A stretch of DNA of 64,000 bases. It comes from Bog-756 sp963806455 (GTDB taxonomy: Bacteria > Actinomycetota > Acidimicrobiia > Acidimicrobiales > RAAP-2). Below, one piece after another: positions 24,423 through 32,630 of this stretch. Numbering within the stretch: the first letter of the stretch is position 1; every line of letters begins with the position of its first letter. The notes beneath the pieces are model-generated. The model was given only the letters and a program-made list of their open reading frames with translations, ran no database searches and was not told the DNA's origin. Location: contig CAWDXZ010000001.1 of assembly GCA_963806455.1 (NCBI GenBank), positions 744,001 through 808,000 of the forward strand, read 5' to 3'. The translations under genes were made by a program, and so were the position numbers.

Positions 24423-24427
24423 ACCGA

Positions 24428-25345
24428 GTGCCGAACCAACAGTCCTCCGGTGGGCCCGGGACGAAGCCCTCGGTCGGGGTCGTCGGGCTCGGCGACATCG
24501 GCACCGGCGTGGCCGCCAGCCTGCTGCGGGAGGGGTTCCCGCTGCTGGTATGCGACGTGCGGGCCGAGGCCACCGAGCCCTATGCCGGAACCGCCACCGT
24601 GGCCGGCTCGCCGGCCGACCTCGTCCGGCAGTCCGACGTGGTGGTGGTGGCCGTGGTCAACGACGAGCAGGTCCACGCCGTGCTCTCCGGTCCCGACGGC
24701 GGTCTGGCCGCGGCCGGACCGGGGACCACCTTCGTGGTGGTGAGCACCATCTCCGGACCCTGCGTGCAGGCCGTCGGGGCCGAGGCGGCCGGCGTCGGGG
24801 TCGCGGTGCTCGACTGCGGGGTGAGCGGCGGACCGGCGGCCGCCGCCGCCGGGGACCTGGTCTGCATGGTCGGCGGCGACCCCGTGGTGATCGAGCGGGT
24901 GCAGCCGGTGTTCGACGCCATCGGTTCCCTGACCGTCCGCATGGGGCCGTTCGGGGCCGGCCTGGCCGCCAAGCTGGCGCGCAACCTGGTGACCTACGGG
25001 TCCTGGCTGGCCGCCTACGAGGCCCAGCGACTGGCCGAGGCGGCCGGCATCGGACTCGCCGACCTGGCCGCGGTCATCAGGGCCAGCGACGCCCACATCG
25101 GTGGCGCCTCGAGGCTGATGTTCCGCTCGACGGTGGCGCCCTTCACCGACGAGGACGACAAGGGCCTGGTCGACGCCATGCGGGCGGGTGCCTCACTGGC
25201 CCGCAAGGACCTGGCCGCCGCGCTGGAGCTGGCCGGATCGCTCGGTGTGGCGCTGCCGCTGGCGGCCATGACCGAGGACCGGTGCGACGAGATGTTCGGG
25301 CTCGGCCCCGCCGACCGTCCCGGTCCGGGCCGGCCACCGGGATGA
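24428..25345 (+). CDS. Beta-hydroxyacid dehydrogenase family (3-hydroxyisobutyrate dehydrogenase-like)
   Basis: A 305-residue NAD(P)-dependent dehydrogenase. The Rossmann loop is VGVVGLGDIGTGVAASLL, the substrate-binding DCGVSGGPAAAAAGDLVCMVGG motif is conserved, and the catalytic lysine lies in GLAAKLARNLVTYGSWLAAYEA. The family oxidises 3-hydroxyisobutyrate, tartronate semialdehyde or related short hydroxyacids. It is the first gene of a rightward cassette including a decarboxylase-like protein, SDR, enoyl-CoA hydratase, F420 oxidoreductase and thioesterase, so a catabolic hydroxyacid is likely. It is divergent from the TetR-controlled CYP51 operon and could share that operator. Confidence 0.88.
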   Translation: MPNQQSSGGPGTKPSVGVVGLGDIGTGVAASLLREGFPLLVCDVRAEATEPYAGTATVAGSPADLVRQSDVVVVAVVNDEQVHAVLSGPDGGLAAAGPGTTFVVVSTISGPCVQAVGAEAAGVGVAVLDCGVSGGPAAAAAGDLVCMVGGDPVVIERVQPVFDAIGSLTVRMGPFGAGLAAKLARNLVTYGSWLAAYEAQRLAEAAGIGLADLAAVIRASDAHIGGASRLMFRSTVAPFTDEDDKGLVDAMRAGASLARKDLAAALELAGSLGVALPLAAMTEDRCDEMFGLGPADRPGPGRPPG

Positions 25346-25359
25346 AAGGATGAGCAGCC

Positions 25360-25782
25360 ATGGATGAGCCGGATCCGGGGGGAGCGACGGCGCCCGGCGA
25401 GGCGGACGGTCCCGCCACGGTGCGGGCCCGGGGCATGGCCAAGATGCAGGAGGTCTACGGCTTCTCGGTCGATCCCGACGAGATCCCCGCCCCGTATGTG
25501 GCCTTCACGGTCGACCACCTGTTCGGCCAGGTATGGACGAGGTCGGCGCTCGACATCCGCGACCGGCGCCTCATGACCATCGGGGTGTTGGCCGCGCTCG
25601 GCCAATCGCAGCTCGTGGAGATCCAGTTCCAGTCGGCGCTCGACCGGGAGGAGCTGAGCGAGGAACAGGTCCGAGAGGCGGTCGTCCACCTGACCCACTA
25701 CATCGGATGGCCCCTCTCGACCGGCGTCAACGAGGTGGCCGAACGGGTCATCGCCCGCCGCCACCGGGCCGAGGGAACGTGA
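25360..25782 (+). CDS. Carboxymuconolactone decarboxylase family protein
   Basis: A 140-residue all-helical protein of the CMD/AhpD superfamily. MQEVYGFSVDPDEIPAPYV leads to the core RDRRLMTIGVLAALGQSQLVEIQFQSAL and the terminal helix VREAVVHLTHYIGWPLSTGVNEV. It lacks the CxxC pair of AhpD-type peroxidase members, so a gamma-carboxymuconolactone decarboxylase-like or binding role is more likely. Its stop overlaps the start of the SDR downstream by four bases. The exact reaction is not assignable. Confidence 0.85.
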   Translation: MDEPDPGGATAPGEADGPATVRARGMAKMQEVYGFSVDPDEIPAPYVAFTVDHLFGQVWTRSALDIRDRRLMTIGVLAALGQSQLVEIQFQSALDREELSEEQVREAVVHLTHYIGWPLSTGVNEVAERVIARRHRAEGT

Positions 25783-26561
25783 GCTCGGGCGAGACCGGCC
25801 CCATGGTCCGGTTCGACTTCCGCCACCGGGTGGCCATCGTGACCGGCTCGGGCGGCGGGATCGGTCAGGCCTATGCCGAGGCGCTCGCCGCCGCCGGCGC
25901 ATCGGTGGTGGTGGCCGACATCGCCGAGGAGAATGCCGCCTCGGTGGCCGCCGGGATCCGTTCGTCCGGTGGCCGGGCCGAATCGGTCCGGGTCGACGTG
26001 GCCGACCCCGGGGCCGCCCGGGCCATGGCCGAGCTGGCCGTCGACCGGTTCGGGGGCCTCGACTACCTGGTCAACAACGCGGCCATCTTCGGCACCATGC
26101 AGCTCGATCTGTTGCTCACTGTCGACTGGGAGTACCTCAACCGCTTCCTGGCCGTCAACCTTCTCGGCGCCCTCAACTGTGTTCGGGCCTGCCACCCGGC
26201 CATGAAGGCGCGCGGCGGCGGCGCCGTCGTGAACCAGTCCTCGACCGCCTCCCACCTGTACGCCGGCTTCTACGGCCTGGCCAAGGCCGGGGTCAACTCG
26301 CTGACCCAGCAGCTCGCCCACGAGCTCGGTGGCGACCGCATCCGGGTCAACGCCATCGCCCCCGGCCCCATCGACACCGAGGCGTCGAGGACGGTGGTCC
26401 CCGAGGCCCTCCTCCGGCCGATCGTGGACTCGCTCGCCCTCAAGCGGATGGGAGAGCCCTCCGACCTGGTGGGCATGTGCCTGTTCCTCCTGTCCGATCA
26501 GGCCGCCTGGGTCACCGGGCACATCGTCAACGTGGACGGCGGCCAGGTGTTCCGGGCGTGA
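25779..26561 (+). CDS. Short-chain dehydrogenase/reductase of the catabolic cassette
   Basis: A 260-residue classical SDR. It has the cofactor loop TGSGGGIGQAYAEAL, NNAAIFG, the catalytic serine in NQSSTASHLYAG and Tyr-x3-Lys in FYGLAKAGVNSL, and the C-terminal GHIVNVDGGQVF. It probably oxidises a 3-hydroxyacyl or cyclic alcohol intermediate. The GTG at 25779 overlaps the previous stop and is preferred for coupling; the ATG at 25803 gives a more usual N-terminus and is a good alternative. It is followed by an enoyl-CoA hydratase with another four-base overlap. Confidence 0.9.
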   Translation: MSSGETGPMVRFDFRHRVAIVTGSGGGIGQAYAEALAAAGASVVVADIAEENAASVAAGIRSSGGRAESVRVDVADPGAARAMAELAVDRFGGLDYLVNNAAIFGTMQLDLLLTVDWEYLNRFLAVNLLGALNCVRACHPAMKARGGGAVVNQSSTASHLYAGFYGLAKAGVNSLTQQLAHELGGDRIRVNAIAPGPIDTEASRTVVPEALLRPIVDSLALKRMGEPSDLVGMCLFLLSDQAAWVTGHIVNVDGGQVFRA

Positions 26562-27322
26562 CCGTGCACCGCGTCGAGGTCGAGGACGATGCCGGTGTGC
26601 GCCTGGTGGCCTTCGACCGGCCCGAGGTCCTCAACGCCTTCGACGCCCCCATGTACGAGGCGGTGACCGCCGCCCTCCGCTCGGCCCTCGGCGACGACGA
26701 GGTCCGGGCCGTGGTCCTCACCGGGCGGGGTCGGGCCTTCACCTCGGGCCAGGATCTCCGCGAGATGGCCGCCATGGCCACCGGGGCGGCGGGCGCCGCA
26801 CCGGCCCCGGGGTTCCCCGGGCTGCTCGACACGTTGGTCTCCTTCGACAAGCCGTTGCTGGCCGCCGTCCACGGCGTGGCCGTCGGCCTCGGCTGCACGA
26901 TGCTCGGCCACGTTGACCTGGCGCTGGTCGAGGCCGGCACCCGGCTGCGGACCCCCTTCGCCGAGCTCGGGGTCCCGCCGGAAGCGGCCAGCAGCTATCT
27001 GCTGCCCGAGCGGATGGGGTGGCCGCGGGCGGCGGCCCTGCTGCTGGCCTCCGAGTGGATCGACGCCTCGGAGGCGGTCGCCGCCGGGCTGGCCTACCGG
27101 GTGAGCCCGCCGGGGACCGTCCTCGACGAGACCCTGGCCCTGGCCCGACGCATCGCCTCGTTCGCCCCCCACGCCACCCGCCAGATCAAGCGGCTGATGG
27201 CCGTGGCCCGCCGTCCGGACGTCGACGCCGCCCGGGCCCGGGAGGAGGCGGCCTTCGCCGCCCTGTTTGCCGACGCGGGCACCAACCCCGGTTCGCAGCT
27301 GGCGGCCGGGCTCGGCTCCTGA
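26558..27322 (+). CDS. Enoyl-CoA hydratase/isomerase family protein
   Basis: A 254-residue crotonase-fold enzyme. It has RPEVLNAFDAPMYEAVTAAL, the oxyanion-hole GRAFTSGQDLREM, HGVAVGLGCTMLGHVDLALV, and LGVPPEAASSYLLPERMGW. The first acidic residue of hydratases (Glu144 in rat ECH) is not evident, while the PPEAASSYLLP layout resembles delta3-delta2 enoyl-CoA isomerases, so isomerase activity is at least as likely as hydration. It is coupled to the SDR upstream (four-base overlap) and followed after six bases by an F420 oxidoreductase gene. Confidence 0.88.
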   Translation: MTVHRVEVEDDAGVRLVAFDRPEVLNAFDAPMYEAVTAALRSALGDDEVRAVVLTGRGRAFTSGQDLREMAAMATGAAGAAPAPGFPGLLDTLVSFDKPLLAAVHGVAVGLGCTMLGHVDLALVEAGTRLRTPFAELGVPPEAASSYLLPERMGWPRAAALLLASEWIDASEAVAAGLAYRVSPPGTVLDETLALARRIASFAPHATRQIKRLMAVARRPDVDAARAREEAAFAALFADAGTNPGSQLAAGLGS

Positions 27323-27328
27323 CCGGCC

Positions 27329-28186
27329 ATGCGCCTCGGCATCACCGCCTTCCTCACGGACGGGACCCTGGCCCCGGCCGCCCTGGCCCGGGCGGCCGAA
27401 GAGCGCGGCTTCGACTCGCTCTTCCTGCCCGAGCACACCCACCTGCCGGTGCGGGCCGACACCCCGCCCGGACTGGTCGAGGGAGTCCGCCTGGAGGACT
27501 ACCGGCGCAGCCTGGACCCGCTGGTCGCCCTGGCCACGGCGGCCACGGTCACCGAACGGATCGCCCTCGGCACCGGGGTCGTGCTGGTCGCCCAGCACGA
27601 CCCGGTGGTCCTGGCCAAACAGGTGGCCACCCTGGACCACCTGAGTGGCGGCCGGGTGGTCCTCGGCATCGGTTTCGGGTGGAACCGGGCCGAGGCGGCC
27701 GACCACGGTGTGGCCTTCGAGTCGCGACGCGAGGTGGCCCGCGAGCACATGCTGTGCATGCAGGCGCTGTGGTCGGAGGACCGGGCCGAGTTCCACGGTC
27801 GCCATGTCTCGCTCGACCCCTGTTGGAGCTGGCCCAAGCCGGTGCAGCAGCCGCGGGTGGCCACGCTGGTCGGCGGGGGTGCCACCCCGGCCGTCTTCGC
27901 CGCCGTGGCCGAGTACGCCGACGGGTGGATGCCCATCGGGGGCTCGGGACTGGGAGACGCCCTCCCGCGCCTCCGCCGGGCCGTCGAGGAGCGGGGACGC
28001 GACCCGGACGAGGTCCGGGTGGTGCCCTTCGGGACGGTCCCGAACGACGACAAGCTCGCCCACTTCGAGCGCCAGGGCATCGGCGAGGTGGTGCTCCGGG
28101 TACCGGCCGGCAGTCCCGACCGGATGCTGGCCGACCTCGACGGCCACGTCACCTTCCTCCGTCGCTTCGGTGGTGGCGGTGAGTGA
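27329..28186 (+). CDS. LLM-class F420-dependent oxidoreductase
   Basis: A 285-residue luciferase-like TIM-barrel protein of the TIGR03619 type. MRLGITAFLTDGTLAP opens it, FDSLFLPEHTHLPV is the family's second strand, and RIALGTGVVLVAQHDPVVLAKQ and GGRVVLGIGFGWNRAE follow. F420 or FMN is used as the hydride carrier. With the CoA-ester enzymes around it, a role in reducing or oxidising a carbonyl in the same pathway is plausible. Its end overlaps the thioesterase start by eight bases. Confidence 0.88.
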   Translation: MRLGITAFLTDGTLAPAALARAAEERGFDSLFLPEHTHLPVRADTPPGLVEGVRLEDYRRSLDPLVALATAATVTERIALGTGVVLVAQHDPVVLAKQVATLDHLSGGRVVLGIGFGWNRAEAADHGVAFESRREVAREHMLCMQALWSEDRAEFHGRHVSLDPCWSWPKPVQQPRVATLVGGGATPAVFAAVAEYADGWMPIGGSGLGDALPRLRRAVEERGRDPDEVRVVPFGTVPNDDKLAHFERQGIGEVVLRVPAGSPDRMLADLDGHVTFLRRFGGGGE

Positions 28187-28889
28187 GTACCCCGCCGGGC
28201 CGGGGGCCCCGGCGGGCCGGCCGTGGAGCGGCGGCGGCCGCGAGCAGTTGGCCGACGCCGTCCGTCGGCTCATGGCCCTCACCGTGACGGCGGCCGCCCC
28301 GCCCGGCCTGCTGGCCGATGCGACCCGCCGGGCGGAGGCGCTGGCCGCTGAGCTCGAGACCCACGTGCCGCCGGCCGGGGACGGGCCGGTGGCCCGGTAC
28401 GCCGACCGGTCGGTCCCTCCCGACGAGGCCGCCACCCTGGCGGCGGCCATGCCCTTCGACGTCGTCATCGGCTCGTGCAATCCGGTGGCCCCGCCGCTCA
28501 CCGTCGTCTTCGAGCCTCCGAACGCGGTCGGCACGACGACCTTCTCCGCTCCCTACGAGGGGGCGCCCGGCTGTGTGCACGGGGCCGTCATCGCCGGTGC
28601 GTTCGACATCATGCTGACGGCGGCCAACATCATGGCCGGCACCGCCGGGCCGACGGTGAGCCTCTCCCTGCGTTATCGCAAGCCCACCCTCATCAACCGG
28701 CCGGCGGTGTTCGAGGCGTGGGTGACCGAGCGAACCGAGCGCCGCATCCACAGCCGGGGACGTCTGCGGCAGGGCGACGTGGTCACGGTCGAGGCCGAGG
28801 GCGTGTTCGCCACCCTCGATCGCGCCCGGATCGAGGCCATGCACCGGCGCGGCGACAGCACCCGAGCGGGAGGGGCGGACATTCTCTAG
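28179..28889 (+). CDS. PaaI-like acyl-CoA thioesterase (hotdog fold)
   Basis: A 236-residue protein whose C-terminal 140 residues form a hotdog domain. GCVHGAVIAGAFDIMLTAANI carries the HG-x7-D active-site helix pattern of PaaI-type thioesterases, followed by SLSLRYRKPTLINRP and a final GVFATLDRARIEA. The N-terminal 90 residues are helical and of unknown use. It probably hydrolyses acyl-CoA esters made by the cassette. The GTG at 28179 is inside the previous gene's end; a GTG at 28173 is also in frame. It is the last gene before the substrate-binding lipoprotein. Confidence 0.82.
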   Translation: MSEYPAGPGAPAGRPWSGGGREQLADAVRRLMALTVTAAAPPGLLADATRRAEALAAELETHVPPAGDGPVARYADRSVPPDEAATLAAAMPFDVVIGSCNPVAPPLTVVFEPPNAVGTTTFSAPYEGAPGCVHGAVIAGAFDIMLTAANIMAGTAGPTVSLSLRYRKPTLINRPAVFEAWVTERTERRIHSRGRLRQGDVVTVEAEGVFATLDRARIEAMHRRGDSTRAGGADIL

Positions 28890-28952
28890 AGTCGTACCCG
28901 GCGAGGACCGCCCGGGGGAGGGCAGCAGTACAGACTGTGGCAGTCGCATGAC

Positions 28953-28962
28953 AAAGGGGGAG
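28953..28962 (+). promoter_or_regulatory. Strong ribosome-binding site for the lipoprotein gene
   Basis: AAAGGGGGAG ends eight bases before the ATG at 28971 and decides this start. A seven-codon ORF (28948-28971) encloses it and its TGA overlaps the lipoprotein ATG. Confidence 0.7.
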
Positions 28963-28970
28963 ACCATCTG

Positions 28971-30287
28971 ATGCGTTCCACCACCGGTTCCACCACCGAG
29001 GGGAGGGCGCCGTCACGCCGCCCGGCACCTGTCGCCGCCGTCCTGTGCGCCGTGGTGGTGGCCACCGTCCTCGCCGCCTGCTCGTCCACCAAGGCCGCGC
29101 CCTCCTCCGTCTCCTCGTCAAAGTCGACCATCCCCTCGTCGGCCTTCGGCGACCGGACCGGCATCACCCCGACCTCGGTGTCGGTGGGCACCGTGTCGTG
29201 GCAGATGATCTTCAAGTCGGCGGTGGGGGTGCAGGCCTACGCCGACTATGTGAATTCCCGGGGTGGCGTCAACGGACGCAAGCTCGAGGTCGACCCGGGC
29301 GATGACGGCGACTCGGGGGCCACCAACAAGCAGCTGACCCAGGCCGACATCGACAAGGACTTCGCCATGGTCGGGAGCTTCTCGCTCCAGGACGGCTTCG
29401 GCGGCACGGTGCTGGCCGCCAACCCCGGGGTGCCCAACGTCTCCCCCACGTTGGACCCGACCACCACCCAGCTGCCCAACAGCTTCAGCCCGGCCCCGTC
29501 CTCCGGTGGCTGGCAGCTCGGCCCCCTGACCTATTTCAAGACCAAGTACCCGGCCGACGTGACCCACGCCGGGGCGCTGGTCGCCGACATCCAGCCCGCC
29601 CCCACCCTGTTCAACGGTGAGAAGGCGGCCATGGAGCACCTGGGCTACAAGCTCGTCTACGACCAGACGTTCGACGTCACCCAACAGGACTTCAACCAGA
29701 ACGTCATCGCCATGAGGAACGCCGGTGTGAAGATCCTCTTCATCGAGCAGATGCCCCAGAACTACGCCGGGGCCGTGCTGAAGGCCCTCAACCAGCAGAA
29801 CTTCCATCCCGTCGTCGTCCTCGGGGCCTCCACCTACAGCGAGGACCTGGTGGGCTCGTCAGGTGGGGCGGGCAACATCGACGGGTCGTACCTCGAGCAG
29901 AATGCCGCACTCTACCTGGGGGAGGACGCCACCAGCCTTCCGGCGGTGAGCACCTTCCTCACCTGGATCCAGAAGGCGCAGCCCGGCTTCAAGGCCGACC
30001 TCTACTCGTTCTACGGGTGGATCAACGCCGAGCTGTTCGTCCAGGCGTTGCGGGCGGCGGGCCCGGACCCGACCCGGGGTTCGGTGTTGCAGGCGTTGCG
30101 CAACATCACGTCGTTCTCCGGCGGCTACCTGGTCGGGACGTCCAACCCGGCCGAGAAGGTCCCCACCAACTGCTACATCATCGCCCACGTGGTCGACGGG
30201 CAGATCCAGCGGCTGGACGACCCGCCGATCGACAGCGCCACCCACGGCTACCGCTGCGACCAGCCCTACTTCAACCCGCCCCACTGA
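28971..30287 (+). CDS. ABC transporter substrate-binding lipoprotein (branched-chain amino-acid type)
   Basis: A 438-residue exported lipoprotein. A signal peptide (residues about 17-36) ends in the lipobox VLAAC with Cys37 as the lipidated residue, followed by a Ser/Lys-rich linker. The remainder is the two-lobed periplasmic-binding-protein type 1 fold (ITPTSVSVGTVSW, GGVNGRKLEVDPGDDG, then a second lobe), like LivJ-type receptors. Such proteins bind amino acids, amides or hydrophobic carboxylates. No permease or ATPase is adjacent, so it must work with a transporter encoded elsewhere. It lies 81 bases after the catabolic cassette and may capture its substrate. Confidence 0.9.
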   Translation: MRSTTGSTTEGRAPSRRPAPVAAVLCAVVVATVLAACSSTKAAPSSVSSSKSTIPSSAFGDRTGITPTSVSVGTVSWQMIFKSAVGVQAYADYVNSRGGVNGRKLEVDPGDDGDSGATNKQLTQADIDKDFAMVGSFSLQDGFGGTVLAANPGVPNVSPTLDPTTTQLPNSFSPAPSSGGWQLGPLTYFKTKYPADVTHAGALVADIQPAPTLFNGEKAAMEHLGYKLVYDQTFDVTQQDFNQNVIAMRNAGVKILFIEQMPQNYAGAVLKALNQQNFHPVVVLGASTYSEDLVGSSGGAGNIDGSYLEQNAALYLGEDATSLPAVSTFLTWIQKAQPGFKADLYSFYGWINAELFVQALRAAGPDPTRGSVLQALRNITSFSGGYLVGTSNPAEKVPTNCYIIAHVVDGQIQRLDDPPIDSATHGYRCDQPYFNPPH

Positions 30288-30316
30288 CGCCCGCTGCCCA
30301 CTGCCCGCTGACGCCC

Positions 30317-30343
30317 GCCCCCGGGACCCTTCGCCCGGGGGGC
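30317..30343. terminator. Hairpin between the convergent lipoprotein gene and rpsT
   Basis: GCCCCCGGG paired with CCCGGGGG(G)C around an eight-base loop (one bulged G), placed exactly between two convergent genes. No U-tract is present. It probably ends both transcripts. Confidence 0.6.
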
Positions 30344-30613
30344 TCAGTCCTCGGCGGACAGGGCGGCCGCCCTCCTCATCAACCGGGCCTTGCGGTTGGC
30401 GGCCTGGTTCTTGTGGATGACGCCCTTGGCGGCGGCCTTGTCGATGCGCTTCACGGCCAGCCGGAGAGCCTCCTCGCTGTCCTCGGCGCCCCCCTCGACG
30501 GCGGCGATGGCCCGCTTGGTGCGGGTCCGCAGCTCCGAGCGCACCGCCTTGTTGCGGGCCTGCCGCTTGAGGGTCTGACGGTTGCGCTTGATCTGGCTCT
30601 TGATGTTGGCCAC
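30344..30613 (-). CDS. rpsT: 30S ribosomal protein S20
   Basis: An 89-residue basic helical protein that binds 16S rRNA early in 30S assembly. It opens ANIKSQIKRNRQTLKRQARN and continues RNKAVRSELRTRTKRAI, with KGVIHKNQAANRKARLMRRA at the C-terminus; the length is normal. The GTG at 30613 is chosen because Met-Ala-Asn-Ile-Lys is the family's universal start. As usual in actinobacteria it is divergent from lepA, but its customary neighbour holA is about 23 kb away in this window. Confidence 0.97.
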   Translation of the reverse strand: MANIKSQIKRNRQTLKRQARNKAVRSELRTRTKRAIAAVEGGAEDSEEALRLAVKRIDKAAAKGVIHKNQAANRKARLMRRAAALSAED

Positions 30614-30778
30614 GGGGTCCTCGTCGTTGTGGGGGCGTCGGGGCGGGCCCTGCCGGGCCGCCGGGCGATGATGGCTCCGGCTGCCGCTCGGGCCCGTTCC
30701 GGAGACAGTGCAGGATAGCAGTATCGCCTGCCCCGCCCTCCCCGGGCGCCCTCCGGAGGAGCACCAGGGCGCCTTGGC

Positions 30779-30784
30779 TACGCT
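30779..30784 (+). promoter_or_regulatory. -10 element upstream of lepA
   Basis: TACGCT, nine bases before the GTG start of lepA. It gives a leaderless or near-leaderless transcript. Confidence 0.45.
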
Positions 30785-30793
30785 GGCATCCCC

Positions 30794-32581
30794 GTGCTCC
30801 CCGTCGAACAGATCCGCAATTTCTCCATCATCAGCCATGTCGACCATGGCAAGTCGACCCTGTCCGACCGCATCCTGGAACTGACCGGGGCGGTGGACCC
30901 CCGCCAGATGCGGGAGCAGTACCTCGACTCCATGGACATCGAGCGGGAGCGGGGCATCACCATCAAGGCCCAGAACGTCCGCGTGGCCTGGCACGGCCAC
31001 ACCCTCCACCTCATCGACACGCCGGGCCACGTCGACTTCGGCTACGAGGTCAGCCGCTCTCTGGCGGCCTGCGAGGGGGCGGTCCTCCTGGTCGACGCGT
31101 CGCAGGGCATCCAGGCCCAGACCCTGGCCAACTGCTACCAGGCCCTCGAGCACGATCTCGAGATCGTGGCCGTGCTCAACAAGATCGACCTGCCGGCCGC
31201 CGACCCCGAGCGGTGCGCGGCCGAGATCGAGCAGGTCCTCGGACTTCCCGCCGCCGGGATCCTCCGCATCTCGGCCAAGACGGGCGAGGGCGTCCCCGAG
31301 CTCCTCGACGCCATCGTCGACCGGATCCCGGCGCCCTCCGGGGACCCCACCGCGCCGTTGCAGGCCCTCATCTTCGACTCGGCGTACGACCAGTACCGGG
31401 GCGTGGTGAGCTCGCTGCGGGTGATGGAGGGGACCCTGGCCGCCACGGACAGGCTCACCTTCGTGCACGCCGCCACCAGCCACGACGTCGAGGAGATCGG
31501 CATCCGGGCGCCGGCCACCGTCCCGGTGGCCGCGCTCGGGCCCGGGGAGGTGGGCTATCTGATCGCCGGCATCAAGGACGTGGGCGGGGCCCGGTCCGGC
31601 GAGACGGTGACCACCGCCCGGCGCCCCGCCGGCGCCCCGCTGGCCGGGTACCGCGATCCGAAGCCCATGGTCTTCTGCGGGCTCTTCCCCATCGACGGGG
31701 ACGAGCTGCCCGCCCTCCGGGACGCCCTCGAGAAGCTCCGCCTCAACGACGCCAGCTTCACCTACGAGCCCGAGTCGTCCCGGGCCCTCGGGTTCGGGTT
31801 CCGCTGCGGGTTCCTCGGCCTGCTGCACATGGAGATCGTCCGCGAGCGGCTCGAGCGCGAGTTCGACCTCTCGCTGATCGCCACCGCCCCCTCGGTGGCC
31901 TACCGGGCCTTCCTGGCCAACGGCACCGAGGTCGACGTGGACAATCCGAGCGAGCTGCCCGAGCCGAGCCAGCTGGAGCGGGTCGACGAGCCCATGCTCC
32001 GGGCCACCATCCTCTCGCCGGCCGAGTACACCGGCACGGTCATGGACCTGTGCCAGGGGCGTCGGGGCGAGATGGTGAAGATGGAGTACCTCTCGCCGGA
32101 GCGGGTCGAGTTCGTCTACCGGATCCCGCTGGCCGAGGTGGTGGTCAACTTCTTCGACCAGCTGAAGAGCCGGACCAAGGGGTACGCCAGCCTCGACTAC
32201 GAGCCGGAGGGGTATGCCACGTCCGAGCTGGTGAAGGTCGACCTGCTCATCAACCACACCCCGGTCGACGCCTTCTCCACCATCGTGCACCGGTCGGAGG
32301 CGGAGTCCTACGGCCGGCGGATGACCGAGAAGCTGCGCCAGCTGATCCCGCGCCAGCTCTTCGACGTCCCGATCCAGGCGGCCATCGGTGGGCGCGTCCT
32401 GGCCCGGGAGACGGTCAAGGCCCGCCGCAAGGACGTCCTGGCCAAGTGCTACGGCGGGGACATCACCCGGAAGCGCAAGCTCCTCGAGAAGCAGAAGGAG
32501 GGCAAGCGGAAGATGAAGAACATCGGCCGGGTGGAGGTGCCCCAGGAGGCTTTCGTCTCCGCGCTCAAGCTGGACGACTGA
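30794..32581 (+). CDS. lepA: Elongation factor 4 (LepA), back-translocating GTPase
   Basis: A 595-residue translational GTPase. The G1 loop is SHVDHGKSTLSDRIL (residues about 14-28), followed by the RERGITIK switch, DTPGHVDFGYEVSRSLAACEG and NKIDLPAADP. Domains II and III/V are typical, and the LepA-specific C-terminal domain is clear from KCYGGDITRKRKLLEKQKEG and KKMKNIGRVEVPQEAF-like sequence. It acts on stalled or mis-translocated ribosomes. The frame is intact, and it is followed after 49 bases by a polysaccharide exporter ATPase in the same orientation. Confidence 0.97.
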   Translation: MLPVEQIRNFSIISHVDHGKSTLSDRILELTGAVDPRQMREQYLDSMDIERERGITIKAQNVRVAWHGHTLHLIDTPGHVDFGYEVSRSLAACEGAVLLVDASQGIQAQTLANCYQALEHDLEIVAVLNKIDLPAADPERCAAEIEQVLGLPAAGILRISAKTGEGVPELLDAIVDRIPAPSGDPTAPLQALIFDSAYDQYRGVVSSLRVMEGTLAATDRLTFVHAATSHDVEEIGIRAPATVPVAALGPGEVGYLIAGIKDVGGARSGETVTTARRPAGAPLAGYRDPKPMVFCGLFPIDGDELPALRDALEKLRLNDASFTYEPESSRALGFGFRCGFLGLLHMEIVRERLEREFDLSLIATAPSVAYRAFLANGTEVDVDNPSELPEPSQLERVDEPMLRATILSPAEYTGTVMDLCQGRRGEMVKMEYLSPERVEFVYRIPLAEVVVNFFDQLKSRTKGYASLDYEPEGYATSELVKVDLLINHTPVDAFSTIVHRSEAESYGRRMTEKLRQLIPRQLFDVPIQAAIGGRVLARETVKARRKDVLAKCYGGDITRKRKLLEKQKEGKRKMKNIGRVEVPQEAFVSALKLDD

Positions 32582-32630
32582 CCGGTCGATCCTGGATGGG
32601 TAGCTACTCCGTCCGATCGAGGTCCCCCCG

